This document shows positions 34,225 to 46,873 of a stretch of DNA of 58,781 bases, in pieces. The position numbers and the translations under genes are program-made. Below the pieces are notes generated by a model that searched no databases, had not been told where the DNA came from, and saw nothing but the letters and a program-made list of their open reading frames with translations. Source of the DNA: Fragilariopsis cylindrus CCMP1102 (lineage: Eukaryota; Bacillariophyta; Bacillariophyceae; Bacillariales; Bacillariaceae); contig FMBT01000179.1 of assembly GCA_900095095.1 (NCBI GenBank), positions 1-58,781 of the forward strand, read 5' to 3'. How positions within the stretch are numbered: the first letter of the stretch is position 1; each line of letters opens with the position of its first letter.

Positions 34225-34983
34225 GACTCAAATATAATGATGACCTCTCAATTCATTTCTAGAGCAGTTTCCATAGAAGAAAACCACAAATTACCTAAAA
34301 TAGTTCTGTTGGTGGTGGTACAGATTTATTTCCATCGCAATCTTAATAATGGACCCGTTGTTCCTTCAGCTATTAAACAGATGCATCAATTGCCTTTTGT
34401 TTGATGCATACTTGGCAGATATCATTGCTTCCTCTCCCTTCTAAAGTTCAGTGTGAATCATCATATTAGTGGATCAGCTGTAAACTGAAATTCAGATCTT
34501 CAGGCAGTTGAGGTTTTCTTTTAACATGTGACAAGTGAGGAAGGTTCCCAGTTCTTAAAGTTTGTATTTCATATATGCACTCATAAGTTCACCAAATGGC
34601 TCATAGAATGAAGACCAAACTGTGCTCTTCTATTGTATTTAAACTCATTGAACAGTTGGCAAGTGTTTCGATTATGAAATAGTTCCAAATCATGGCGAAT
34701 TAGCAGTGCCTATCAGGTGGTTTGTTGTTGACACTATGCAATCACAGTTTATTTAGAAACATATGCCTAAGATGAAAAAAAATCAACCGCCATTACAACT
34801 CAATAATTACAATACCATTGGATTCAATTAGAAGGTAATTGATCCAGTAGCATAATAGGTATTTGTCTAAGGAAGAAAGTCATTGACTGGCAAGATCATT
34901 GAATTCAATGATCATAGCACAAGGTCATTAGCCGATAAAAATAAAAGATCCAGTATAAAAAATAAATATAAAAAAGACAAAAA
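34225..34983. other. Spacer between 5S gene and relic
   Basis: No ORF recognised. The T-rich minus-strand sequence directly after the 5S 3' end (34950-34983) contains several TTTT runs, suitable as RNA polymerase III terminators. Confidence 0.6.
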
Positions 34984-35101
34984 TGAGAACAACACCTGGG
35001 ATTCCAACGTGGTCCCCCACCGTAGTACTAACCAGGCCCGAACATGCTTAACTTCGCTGAGCAGACGGGAAGCGGTGCTGTCATGTTGGTATGGTCGTTC
35101 T
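34984..35101 (-). rRNA. 5S ribosomal RNA
   Basis: On the minus strand, from about 35101 to 34984 (about 118 nt), the sequence matches eukaryotic 5S rRNA throughout. Conserved blocks include ACCATACCAACATGACAGCA, CCCGTCTGCTCAGCGAAGTT, AAGCATGTTCGGGCCTGGTT and AGTACTACGGTGGGGGACCA. The ends AGAACGAC and GTTGTTCT pair to form helix I. The internal polymerase III control region (A box, C box) is intact, and T runs follow the 3' end. Ends are accurate to one or two bases. One copy only; no 18S, 28S or spliced-leader sequence lies in the window. Confidence 0.96.
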
Positions 35102-35461
35102 CTCTTCTTCGTCAAAATTTCAAGTATATAATCTAGCATACGAGACTACTTCTAAATCATCATCATTGTAACAGTACTGTACTGTAGTTCCTTTTGTACT
35201 GTACTTGAATTGCCTACCGACTAGTTACAACCATCAGCCATTGCAAAAAGTTCCACCGAGAAGTTGAAAGTTCATACGGTAACATATATATTGTGCTATT
35301 TTGACAAGAGACAACCGCTGTTGTTTGACATAAACTTAATCAACCGAAAAAATAAATCCCATTTTCATATTGTTCTACTCCAGTACAGTACGTAACGTTA
35401 TCTATCTGGCTACAGTACTCAACAAAGTATTTCGAAGAAAAGGAAAAAGTCAAAGAAAAGC
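35102..35461. other. Intergenic region upstream of the WD40 gene
   Basis: Rich in TACTGTAC-type palindromes (35172-35205, 35383-35420). No gene seen. Confidence 0.5.
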
Positions 35462-37686
35462 ATGACAAAATCATCATCATCATCGCTATTACCTGTTTTA
35501 TGTTGGGCGACACAGGGCAAAACAGAACATATGGCAACCATTGTTGATCCTACGGTACTGGCGATGTTGAAGAAAGGTGGAGCAGCAGCAGGATCAGTAG
35601 CAGCAGAAGGTGGTGGTGGTGGTTTATTATCGACGTTACCACAAGATTCTAAAATTAAAATAAAATGGGAATCCACAACCCAAAAAGAATCTGTTTTAGT
35701 TTCATCTATCAGATTAACAAGTAATGAACAAGTAGGACGAGGTGGTGGAGTAATAGGTGCAGCAGGAGGTACACGACGACGAACTTCTTCTCGTACCAGC
35801 ACGAGAACGACTGCACCACCGGTTTCTTCTTCATCTTCACCCTCAAAGCAACGACAAAAGAAAGAAATTGAGGAGAGTCCAGAAGAAGAGGAACATGAAG
35901 AAGCGACGACGGCGACGACTAGTGAAAGTATCATGGTGACAATAGCAAGCAACAACAAAAACTCGAAAGATAAAAATAGTGAGAATGATGATGGCAAAAA
36001 TAATATTGTGAAGGAGACGAAACACGATGGAGGGCATCGATCGATGCTAACAGTAGTAGAAGAAGAAGAAGACCAAGATCATCAGAACGATGCTGCGAAA
36101 ACGACGACACTCGCAACATCAACAAAACCAAAACTAGAAAAGGCGGTTATTTCATCGTCGTTGTCATCACCAGCAAAACCATCGGCATCTCCAGCATCTT
36201 CATCTCATCATCATCTCTATTGCTTTGCCACCTCCATATTCTTATGATAATTTATACTCTTCCTATCAAAACGAATGGGATCAACAAAAAAAATAAAACG
36301 AAACAGAATAATAGCAGCGTTATTATAACAACACGATGCTGATAATAATGATAATGTTTTTGATGACAATGACGTCTCGGATCTGAAGTGGGTTGTAGTA
36401 GCCGACGACGATAACAATGATACTGTCACGTATCTATTAGCGTGTACCAGTTCAGGAGAAATTATGAGTTACCGGATGATGAAAAATAATAACATCAATA
36501 ATAATGATGATGAGGATGATGATGTCAAAAAAGTATCGTTGACACTTCTACCTTGTTATTGAAGCTACATGGTCGTTTCAAAGTTTGTTCGTCTGTGGTG
36601 GTGGTGGATGATAATGATGATGATTGTGGTGATAATAGTGTTGGAGCTTTGAATAAGATGCAGATTGTTTCAATCAATGCTACTGACGACGACGACGATG
36701 ATGACAATACCAAGAACAATGTTAACAGTCGAAAAAGACGACGGAGTCATGATTATAGTGATGATAATGATAAGCAAAAACAACAATTATTGATCATAGC
36801 AGGAGAACGTGGGCTTTGGAGTATTCCAATTTCTGACTTGTTGAAGTCAACAACAAATGATAATTGCGGTGCTTCAGCATTGTTGCAATTATCCGATCGT
36901 CCCATTGTACAACTACAAATTCCACCACCACTGGAAGAAACGAAGAAAAAAGTGGCAGCAGTAATGATGATAAGTTGTTTTTAATGGCATTAGAAAAAGA
37001 TACGAATATTGTTTCAAAATGGAACCTTCAAAAGATTATTAAACGACACAATAATGATAAGGAGAATAAAGAAGGAATAACAACAACGATGGACAGCAGT
37101 AATTGCAACAGTAGTAACTCTTGTTTGATGACGGCTGATGGGCAATTCGATCTATCTCGTTATTTTTCTCCATCGAAGACATCAAAATCGAACAAGCGTC
37201 GCAACTACAGTAGTAAAAGTTATACTAAAAGTATCAATGAACGTGCAACGACGATACTATTGGTTAAGTCGCCACCATCATCATCTTTATCGGTTGACGA
37301 TGAGGGTGAATCATCATCACCGCCATCGACATCCTGCTCGTTATCTTTACTGGTAGGAACCGATCGGTCTAGGTTAATGATTTTACCCCTGAAGAATAAC
37401 GATGCTGATGACGGCATTATTGAACATCGATTCTTGTCGTTGGAAGAAGATTCGTCTCAACAAAAGATGACGACTGCGACTACTCCTACTACCAAACCAA
37501 TCTGGAAAGTCACTGATATTATCGCAACACATGGAGGGACATGGTGGACAGTCTCCGGTGTAAGTAACAGCGATACTGGTCTTCTCGTTACGTGGCACGC
37601 CCCACGGGAATGTCTACGCTAGACGACAAACCCGAGAAGCGATCTTTAAAATAGCAACAACAGAGAATATAAGTACGGTAGATTGT

Positions 37687-37719
<33 letters not shown>

Positions 37720-37950
37720 TCATCACTCTTGATGTATAGCGTATCGAACGAAGCGGCAGTTACTATGTGGAATTCATCCTTTCAACTGGAACGAACGGGT
37801 AAATTCTGGGTTAATTCTCCATCGAGTAAAGCTGTTACAGTTTTACAAAATGAGAACAATAATCATAATTATTATGTGGCTGTTGCCGGTGTCGGTAACC
37901 GTATCGATCTATTTCTAGATCATTGTCGCGTACAAACGGTACGGATATAG
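35462..37950 (+). CDS. THOC6-like WD40 repeat protein, several frame breaks
   Basis: THOC6 is a WD40 subunit of the THO/TREX complex linking transcription to mRNA export. Start MTKSSSSSLLPVLCWATQG. Successive blade-like pieces are DLKWVVVADDDN with TYLLACTSSGEIMSYR, TLLLKLHGRFKVCSSVVVV, QQLLIIAGERGLWSIPISDL, GTWWTVSGVSNSDTGLLVTW, LLMYSVSNEAAVTMWNSS, and a last blade YYVAVAGVGNRIDLFLDHC. The final three match the C-terminal order of THOC6. Long Asp, Asn and Ser runs sit in loops. The frame breaks near 36215, 36290, 36330, 36545, 36960 and 37618; each is consistent with one lost base, and every gap falls between recognisable blades. Identity is tentative; another WD40 protein is possible. Confidence 0.5.
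37686..37720. repeat. TCG microsatellite inside coding region
   Basis: About eleven TCG units read as poly-Ser. Confidence 0.95.
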
Positions 37951-38109
37951 ACTGCTGTATTGGTCTGCCATGCATCAAATACAAGTGGGAAGAAGTTTGA
38001 GAGGAAACTGTTGCTCATATTAGGGAGAGAGATATAGGTCTACGTTTAAGAAACAAAATACATAAATAACGATTTTTTATCTTTTTAGACTTCCTACTTT
38101 TTTATTATT

Positions 38110-40789
38110 TTATACAAATGATTCGTCAATGGTTTGCAAACCACACGCGTCTGCATTCATTTCAGAATCAAAATCGAAATATTCCCTCATATCACAAACA
38201 CCAAAAGATGATGATTCTGGACTTTCTACTGCTATGTTATGATCCGAATATGTATTGTCTTCTTTAATAGTCTCTTTACGACGATTTTGAAATTTCCTCC
38301 AACACGCAATAGCACCACAGCACGACATGATCCCAAAAAATGCAATCATAAACAAAGTGATCCACCACGACTTATGATCAGACCAAATATTTCTCGATTC
38401 ATGTCCAATGGGACGGGATATCGCTGGGACTCGTATTTTGGCAACAGATTGAAAGCATCCATTACGAATCGTTGTTGGACGAGAATAATCATAATAACTA
38501 TCAAGATCAAGAAGACCACGGTGCTCGTCGTCGCTCAAGCACGGACTACCACTACCATCGAAAATATTTATAACGATGGTGTCACTTTGATTCCAATTCA
38601 AGGCGTTGTATTGCACGTTCGAAAGAATTTTAGAGACATCTGTGGGAGTGGCGAGAAATGTCATGTTGCGGTCGTTTTCCCCATTACAGATCCAAGCGAA
38701 AGGCGACGATGGCGATGACTGCGACGACAAAGAATTTGCGCCTCTTATAGAAGGAAGAGGAGGAGGGCTAGGATTGAAACAATCAGTGATTTCTAACGTC
38801 ATCGCTTTTCTCACATCGTCTTCCAAATCGATTGTTAAAGTTCCGTTGTACACCCACATTTCGACGCGAACCCGGTCGATGTCGTAATCTGCCACGTCAA
38901 GCAAGGAAATATCATTTCCCAATGTCGCATAAGGTCTAGACCCTGCTTCCGATGGTTGCAGATCCGGTTGAATTACCTGTTCGGGCGATCCTTGTAAGGT
39001 TGGTGGATGATTCTGATGAATTATCGTTAGATCTTGCCGTACCGAATCGGACCATCCCAACAAGACCGACTCTTGTTGTTTTGATTGACTGGAACTACCA
39101 GTGTCTTTTCGTACGGCCACGAGACGGTACGAAAAGGACTCACTAGGAAGGTCGACAAACGGCAGTATGGTTCCGTTGTAGGACTGAGTGGGAACGGAAA
39201 AGTAATTTTCGCCACCATTGACGTTGTTTCGATACGCGAGTTTGGTACGAAACTTGCCTTCTTCCAACGGGATCCGATCTCCAACACGACCAGTAACGAA
39301 GGTTTTACTATTATGATGGTGCAAAAATGCCAATAACTCTCCATAAATAGGAATCTCTAAGAGTTCAACCATAACGTCCCATAGTGGAGTCGATGAGTTT
39401 GAAACGTCCACCCCACCGACGCTGATCGTCACAGATTGTCCCTGCGTCACACTAACACCATCATTATTTGTTCTCGGTTGATGCTACCAATGTAAGTGGT
39501 TCGAATAATGGATTATTTACATCTTCGAAAAATGCACTAAACGGGTCGCTTCGTAATTCGACACCCTCTTGAAATAACGATTCGACTGCGTGTCTTCGTG
39601 TAAGCCTTGGTTGTATAACGCAAGATGATGAATCATTCCAGAGAACACCGCAGCAGTATCAGCGGGGGCAGCGGTACTTTCTTCCGTCAGATCATAACTT
39701 GGAACCATCGTATTTGCCGTCGTCGTCGCTGCCGCAAGCTGAACCTGATCAGAATTTGAAAAGAGCTGTAAACGATAATTTGGATCAAATGATCTCAGCA
39801 ACAGATTTCTATCATAATCATAACCATCATCGTTATCCGTACTAGTATTATCGTTATCATCATTGTCGTCGTCCCCCAAACGTGATAACAAATCAATCTT
39901 TACAATCGATTTACCATTTCCGTAGATTTGCAATACAGATCCAGATTCTTTCCAAACGGCAACTAAGTGATGGATTTCCATTCCTTCTCCCCCTCCCATT
40001 TGTGGTGCCGTCGCCGTTGTTGTTTCGAGTTTCCATTGGGTTAAATGAAGAACTCGGCATGAATATTGAGGTGCTTCATCATTGATGTTGTTGTTCTGGT
40101 TGTAATAGTCATCGTCATCAAAGAAATTATTGTCGCCATTATTTTGCTTGAGATACTCGAAATGATCTCGGTATCGTACCTCTAAAAATTTTCCACGCTG
40201 ACCAATCACAAGTTGTGATCCATTACAAGGATCGTTATTCAAATTCTCATCCATATCGAAATCGACGGGTGCCGCGATAGACACGATGGGAAGAAGTTCT
40301 AATGGTCGATCTAATACATTGTCATTGTCATCGACGTTGTTGATGTTGTCTTCATTGGTTTTATTCTTCCCCTCCTCTTCATTCTCGTTCCCAACAAATA
40401 ATGAAATTGGTGTGAACCAAACTTCCACCGCTAACATTGGTAGTGATGAGTGGGAGAACTATTGTTACTATTCTTAAGACTGCTCATTATTGTAGCAGAA
40501 TCCATATACGATAGTAGGTTTTCAATATTCCCTTCGCTTTCGAGGATTGTTTTCGATGCGATTCCATCGATGACACCATGATATGGACACGACAGTAATT
40601 CCAATTCATCCTCATTGGTTGTTGCTGGGACGGATGAATTTTGTCCCAACGGAGAAGAAGAAGAAACAATATTACCAACCCCTTAATGGGTCGAGGGTTC
40701 CGAGGTACGAGCAAGGAAATTCATAGGAAACTATCGGCTGTGGCGATAGAACATTCATTGTTGCTGTCGTTGTTGCTATTTGCTTTCAT
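38110..40789 (-). CDS. LamG/ConA-like type I membrane protein, several frame breaks
   Basis: A cell-surface-like protein. The N-terminal part (from about 40789) is hard to resolve. NEDELELLSCPYHGVIDG leads, across one missing base near 40443, into LAVEVWFTPISLFV. Later GKSIVKIDLLSRLG and AAVFSGMIHHLALYNQGL give the beta-sandwich pattern of LamG/concanavalin-like domains. Missing bases near 39598 and 39472 link it through PFSAFFEDVNNPLFEPLTLV to an intact 446-codon C-terminal part: a long ectodomain with conserved Cys (EITDCFNPSPPPLPSI, FAWICNGENDRNM), one membrane segment (SWWITLFMIAFFGIMSCC) and a cytoplasmic tail of about 70 residues. The signal peptide is not securely located. Ligand unknown. 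Confidence 0.6.
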
Positions 40790-41527
40790 TTTTTGTGTTG
40801 TTGCTATTGTAAAAGAAATGAAATCAAAAATTATGACATAAACCGTCTCGTCGTTTTGTCAATTGTGCAAAAGAATGTACATTTTACTGACTGCTTCCAC
40901 TATCGCTAAACTTTCCAAGTTGACTGCTTTACTATCGCTAAACTTTCCAAGTTTGTCTCTCACCTATAATCCACGTTCAATTATTTTTTCATGTCATGGG
41001 TTTGGCTTAAGAAAGAAACAGAAAACATGAAACGGATACAACACGATTTTTTGATAAATGAAACAGAAACGGACATAATGTCACTTACTGCTTCTGTCGT
41101 GTCTTTCTTTTTCTCTTCTTCTTCTCTTCATTACAAATGGTGAATCTCGTCTCATGTCATGCCATCGTCGTTGTGCTACTGTAGCTTTTGTTCATTTTTG
41201 TTGAATTGTTTGTAATTTTTTTGCTGAGATCTCTTCAATCTTCGAATCTTCAATCTCAGGACCCTCCTCTGGATTTGATTCATTCAATTCATTCACGTGG
41301 GACTCGTTCACACACTGTTCACATCAATGCATGTGTGTGAGTCACACAAACATTCAACAACATTTTTTTTTTTCCATGCAATGCTCTTGTCTATTCGTAG
41401 AGCTACCTTGCTTAGTTAGTTGTCCTACCTACGCCAGTAAACAACCACAAAGATAATATTGTATAGCGATCTTAAGTTTGACGTTGCAAGAAGAAAAAGG
41501 CAGATCTTATTGGTTAGTTGCAACAAG
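40790..41527. other. Divergent intergenic region
   Basis: Contains a 32-33 bp tandem duplication at 40888-40952 and several ATTCA repeats near 41275-41300. No gene seen. Confidence 0.6.
40888..40952. repeat. 32-33 bp tandem duplication
   Basis: Units 40888-40920 and 40921-40952 share TGACTGCTT and ACTATCGCTAAACTTTCCAA. Confidence 0.9.
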
Positions 41528-43526
41528 ATGATGTTTAATAACCTGCTGATGATGACGGAAACGAAAACGATATTGTTACAGGTAATATTATTGTTAACAA
41601 TAAGCAGTATCTCGTACAGCTTTCCCATTATCGTTCCAACTGCGACGACGTCAAGTATTGCTACGGCACAGGTGTTGGTCTCAGCACCAGAGGCTATTAC
41701 AAACCGAATGTAATACCCTCGACAATGATCACTCGAATGAATTCGATCTCCCCCACAGCCACTACCACATCGTCGTTGACCTCGACTTCTTCTTCTTCTT
41801 CTTCTGTTGAAGAAACTACGAACATTACCCAAAAGACACTGATAGCATTGCGGAAGAAAAACCTATGATAACACCAAAAGCTCAATATGATAGTCTTATA
41901 TGCGGGGTGGTCCCGCAGGACTTTTGGCAGCAATTATGTTGTCTCAAAAATTTGGACCCTTGCATAGGATTGCTGTTTGTGAAAATCGACCTGCTATTCC
42001 ACTATCACCATCCAATAAAGAAATATGGAATGATGTTGCAAGATTTTATCTATTGGGAATTGGGTTTCGGGGTCAACGTGCGTTAGAAAAATTCGGTGTA
42101 TTGGACGACTTTATTAAAGCAAGTGTTGCAGTCAATGGACGAAGAGATTGGGCACCTGGTAAAACCAATGTTGAGGATGGAAATATCACTCCCAGTAAAA
42201 AAGATGTTACCAGTCGGGTCCTAGCACGTGACAAGCTTGTTGGTGTATTATATTATCATATATTAGATAATTATAGTAACGCAAATATCGATCTACTGTA
42301 TGGGTATCAAGTGGAACCTATAAGCTTTGGTACCGACGAAGACGATTCTGTTAAAGTAAAGATATCCAAATGTATTGACAACGAAGAACAACAACAATCA
42401 CAAGATTCAAACGAAGAATGTGATGTCGATTCGTCCCCACAACAAGTAACAACAAAACTTTTGATTGGAGCTGATGGTTCCGCACGGACGGTTGCTAATG
42501 CAATGGAAAAATTTGATATGGAAAGATATTCACAACATAATATTGTAAAAAGTTGTTCGCTCCTAAACCATTTCGAGTAAAGCGATACGTCGATGACAAT
42601 GCAAGAGTGTTCAAATCTGTTCGAATTCAATTACCATCTGGTTGGCCTTGTGATTTGAATTACTCTGCACGATCGTCTGATAGTCGAATTACATTGAAGC
42701 CTTACCATCTGATGCTAATGGTAATCTATGTGCACTGTTGTTGATGAAACCTGATGATGAATTGGCAAAAGAAAATGCTGATCCGAAGACACTTCGTGCA
42801 TTTTTTGATAAAGAATTTCCCCAATTTGGTACACTCATTAATGATGATGAAATGGAACAAGTTGCGACCAAATCTGCATCTAGCTTACCAGCATTCCGAT
42901 ACGCAGGTCCACGATTGACCATGAAACGACGGACGTTAGTATTAGGTGACGCGGCGCACACCGTGAAGCCGTACTTCGGATTGGGTGCTAATTCCGCAAT
43001 GGAAGATATTGGAATGTTATCTGACGCGTTAGATGAAGCAGCAGCAGCAGTAGAAGAGAACGATAACAATGAAGAAGAAAACATCGTTCCTAAGGCACTT
43101 CAATTATTTTCAAATCGTCGATCTGGAGATTCGGAGGCATTGGTTATGATGTCAAGAAATATGGATCGACCTGGAAAGATGTTCTTTATCACATTTGTTC
43201 TTCCTATTATTTTAGATGGGATGTTCCATAAGATTGCACCTAAAATATTTGGCCCGAATATGTTTGGTATGTTTCAACGTCAAGATATTGGATTTAAACA
43301 GATACAACGAAAAAAACGATTAGATCGGACATTACAGGTTGCTATAATTGCATCCGTATTGACAGCTACAGGATGTGGTATCAAATCTGCTATTCGATTA
43401 CTAGCGAAAACTATCGGCACGAGTCAAATATCTGTGACGGCTTCTATCGCAGTGACTTGCGCTATAGGAATTAACTTCAAGAAGACAGTTGGAAAAAAAG
43501 AGATCCGAGAGATAATAGAGAGCTAA
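41528..43526 (+). CDS. FAD-dependent monooxygenase, kynurenine-3-monooxygenase-like, with targeting peptide
   Basis: Class A flavin monooxygenase. The start at 41528 gives a signal-like hydrophobic stretch (ILLQVILLLTISSISYSFP) with Phe-Pro at the likely cleavage point, suggesting diatom plastid import. The catalytic part shows a dinucleotide loop (CGGGPAGLLAAIML after one added G near 41907), LLIGADGSARTVANAM (the family's GADG) and TLVLGDAAHTVKPYFGLGAN (the GD motif binding FAD ribose). A C-terminal hydrophobic segment (TLQVAIIASVLTATGCGI) suggests a membrane tail, as in KMO. The frame is broken near 41703, 41833, 41907, 42552 and 42695, and one base restores it each time. Substrate cannot be assigned; other phenol or alkaloid hydroxylases are alternatives. 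Confidence 0.75.
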
Positions 43527-43923
43527 TAAGCTTCGCCTTGCATAATACAATATTATATAGTAATATCTAGCGGGGAATTGCAATACTTGTATTAGATAGC
43601 TAGTATATACACATCCGGCATCTTTTCTGGCCTAAACTATGTATCTTTTACTACTGTAGAGAAGGTTAGGATTCAATATTCCACAAAGTACTAGTATTGC
43701 ATGCTAAATTGATTAAAAGGGGGTACGAGTACATCTGGCTGCCTCCCTATAATGAATAATCAACTAACTATTAATTCCCCCGAACAATTATTTGACCCCA
43801 TCACAAAAATGCATTGTTCTAAATTCAAACAAACAAATGCTGACAGCTCGAATTTGTCTTAGCATCAGCATAGCTAACTTACCGTATTGACAACGAATAG
43901 ATAGAGAGACAGAGTTCATAAAG
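43527..43923. other. Intergenic region
   Basis: Short spacer between two plus-strand genes. No gene or repeat seen. Confidence 0.6.
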
Positions 43924-46501
43924 ATGACTTGGGCTTGTTGTTACTGTACCTATGAGCAGGAAGACGGTAATTCGACTTCCTGTGAGCTTTGTGGAATGCC
44001 AGGGAAAAGAGAGAAGTTGAAGTCGACAACAACTGCGACGAGCAGTAGTAGTAGCAGTACAAGTAGCAGTTCAAGCATCGATGAAGGAAGTATTGTAAAA
44101 AGTCGTCGAAAAAAAGAACAATCGGTGATCGATCTTACTACAACTACAAGTACGACGACTTCTTCGAACTCAAATTCAAATTCAACATCGACTTCTTCTC
44201 GTAAACGCAAGATCCCTTCTACTAACAGTGACGCTGGCGTTGTTAAGAACAGAAATAGTTACAGCAGCATCAACAACAAAACCAAGAGACCCGACAATGA
44301 TAGTGATGCTGAATCTGATCGAACACAACTAAAACCGCAACGACAGCAGCAGCAGAAGCAGCAGCAACAACAACAACAACAACAAACACAACGGCAATCC
44401 ACACTTTCATTCTCTTCTACTAATTCTAATGCTAATGCTAATGCTAATGCTACTGATAATACTAATCTTCCACAACACGGACATACGTTTGCCCATAAAG
44501 TCGTATCGTCGTCAGTATTTTCCCGAGCAAATGATAGTAAATATAACGAAGTTGAGGTACAAGAAGTGCTGGAACGTGTTTTTAAATTACAATCCTTACG
44601 TCATTTACAACCAAAATCTATCAAATGTACCATGGAAGGGAAATCACAAATGATTGTAATGGCCACGGGTGGTGGGAAATCACTTTGTTATCAATTACCA
44701 GCATGTATATTGGGTGGTGTAACAATTGTTATCTCACCTTTGTTAGCATTAATGAAGGATCAAACAGAAGCATTAAATATGAAAGGTATCCCAGCAGCAT
44801 GTATCAATAGTAGTCAAACCGAAAAACAAAACAAAGAAATCCTTGAACGACTAGTACCATCATTATATCCTAAAAGTGGTAGTAGTAGCAACAGAAAGAA
44901 AAAAGGCCCTACTAATTGTACACAAGAACAACCGACGGTATTGCTTTATATAACACCGGAATCGATCCAAACAGAACGAATGAGAGCAGTCTTGAAAACA
45001 TTATACAAAGAAAGTAGACTGGCTATGTTTGCTGTCGATGAGGCACATTGTTTATCATCATGGGGACATGATTTTCGAAGTAGTTATCGAAAATTGAATT
45101 ACTTACGAACAACATTCCCCAATACGATATGCATGGCATTAACAGCAACTGCAACACCGAAGGTTATTCAGGATATAACAAATGAATTATCATTACAAAA
45201 TTGTCCTCTACATGTTGGTAGCTTTGATAGACCGAATATATATTATAAAGTCAAATATAAGGATGCGTTAGAAGATCCCCTTGGTAATTTAGTCAAATAC
45301 GTTGTCGATCGACATACAGCACATGCTGCTGCTACTGCTGCTAATAATAAGAACGGGGGGAAGAAGACTCAAGCGTCAGAAGAATGTAGCGGAATCGTTT
45401 ACGTACATAAACGAGAAGAAACGACGATGATCGCTCGAGCAATTTCGAAGGCAGGAATTTCAGCCAGGCATATCATGGTGGACTGAAGAAAAATGAAAGG
45501 ATCGATGTTCAAGATGGTTGGAGTAATGGAACTATACAGTTGCGGTTGCAACAGTTGCATTTGGTATGGGTATAGACAGACACTGTGTTAGATACGTTGT
45601 TCATTGGTGTCTACCCAAAACTATTGAAGGATTTTATCAAGAAGCCGGTCGTGCTGGAAGAGATGGACAGGCATCGCATTCTCTTCTTTATTATTCACCG
45701 GACGATGTGGGGAAATTTAAATATTTAATTCGTATGCAAAGTAATTCTAGTAAGAACAATAACGTCAACGCTGCTGAAAAAAATATGGAACGCAAGCTGG
45801 AACAGTTAGAAGAAATGCAAGAATATTGTACCCAAATGAAATGTCGACGAAATACTTTGATAGGGCATTTCGGTGGAAGCAAAATCGATTGCAAATCTAC
45901 ATGTGACGTATGCGCGAATCCCAAGAAGGTTGAACGCATTATGCAAGCTTCAACCGCTATCAAGGACGTTAGGAGACAACAGCAGAGCTTTGGTGGTGGA
46001 GGAGGAAAACGAGGTAAGAAAGTAGAACCGTGGAATGGACAATGGAATAAAGCACACGGGGATGACGAGGATGCAATTGCGAACGATTGGGGCGATAGCT
46101 GCTTGATGGCAGGTGATTTAAGAGTAACAGGACCACTCGGGGCTGATCCAGAAGATCATTATTCGTCCGATATGAAGGGGAAGTCGGGTTTTAGAAGGGC
46201 GTCCGATATTTTGTCTAAGTACGAGTCGATGGAAGGCAAAGAATATAGATATGGGAATGATGATAGCGGTTTATATGGTGTCGAACAACCATTACATGCA
46301 AGTAGAGCAAAAAATTCTATCAATATCCCGGAACATCTCAGAGCATCACTGAAGGCTGCTTCGGATTTTACTACAGCAAACAACGTGCATCAAACGAAAA
46401 AGAAAGTAATAAAGACTTTATCAAGCGTAGACCATGCGATGAACGCAAAAGGAATTCAAGAAAAACTGGATAGAATAAAAGCAGAACGAGAGATAGGTTG
46501 A
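43924..46501 (+). CDS. RecQ family DNA helicase with N-terminal zinc finger
   Basis: ATP-dependent 3'-5' DNA helicase for recombination and fork repair. Residues 3-22 read WACCYCTYEQEDGNSTSCEL, a RanBP2/NZF-type WxCxxC...CxxC finger, unusual at this place. A low-complexity linker with Ser, Thr and Gln runs follows. Helicase motifs: ATGGGKSLCYQLPA (I), ISPLLALMKDQ (Ia), FAVDEAHCLSSWGHDFR (II plus aromatic loop), MALTATATP (III), GSFDRPNIYY, and YQEAGRAGRDG (VI). The RecQ zinc-binding region has CRRNTLIGHFG and a CxxC pair near CDVCANPKK. A further conserved stretch, NIPEHLRASLKAASDF, resembles the RECQL5 internal region. Frame losses near 45467 and 45540 lie in motif V and are each repaired by one base. 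Confidence 0.92.
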
Positions 46502-46873
46502 AATCGTTACAGGAAAAATCAATGAAAAAACCACCTCCACCCCCGCCACCCCCTCTGAGTTTTAGCCGTCGGAAAAGATGAAGGATAATATCAACAATGG
46601 AAGGATAAATCAATAGTAAAATTGTGCAACCAATTTAGCTGAGTAGGCTATTTTCTGAAGGATAAAAATGTTAGTCAATAGATTGAAAGTCAATAATAAC
46701 ACTGTGGACTCTCTCTATATTATATCTTGGATGGCTATACGTCAATGAAAAGATAGGTGCAAACTTTTGTAGTCGCGAATAATTATGACTAATATTTTGA
46801 TAAATCTAGCATGATGTAAAATATTGGTCCATCTGAACCTTCAAAAGTTTCAGCACGAATGTAAATAATTTTT
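46502..46873. other. Convergent 3' region
   Basis: Spacer between the RecQ and ValRS stops; a C-rich stretch at 46530-46556. No gene seen. Confidence 0.6.

Noticed and set aside
34883-35139. Open frames on both strands
   Set aside because: They overlap the 5S rRNA gene, whose conservation explains the sequence.
40641-40841. 66-codon plus-strand frame with a hydrophobic segment
   Set aside because: Antisense to the N-terminal region of the LamG-like protein and outside any conserved block.
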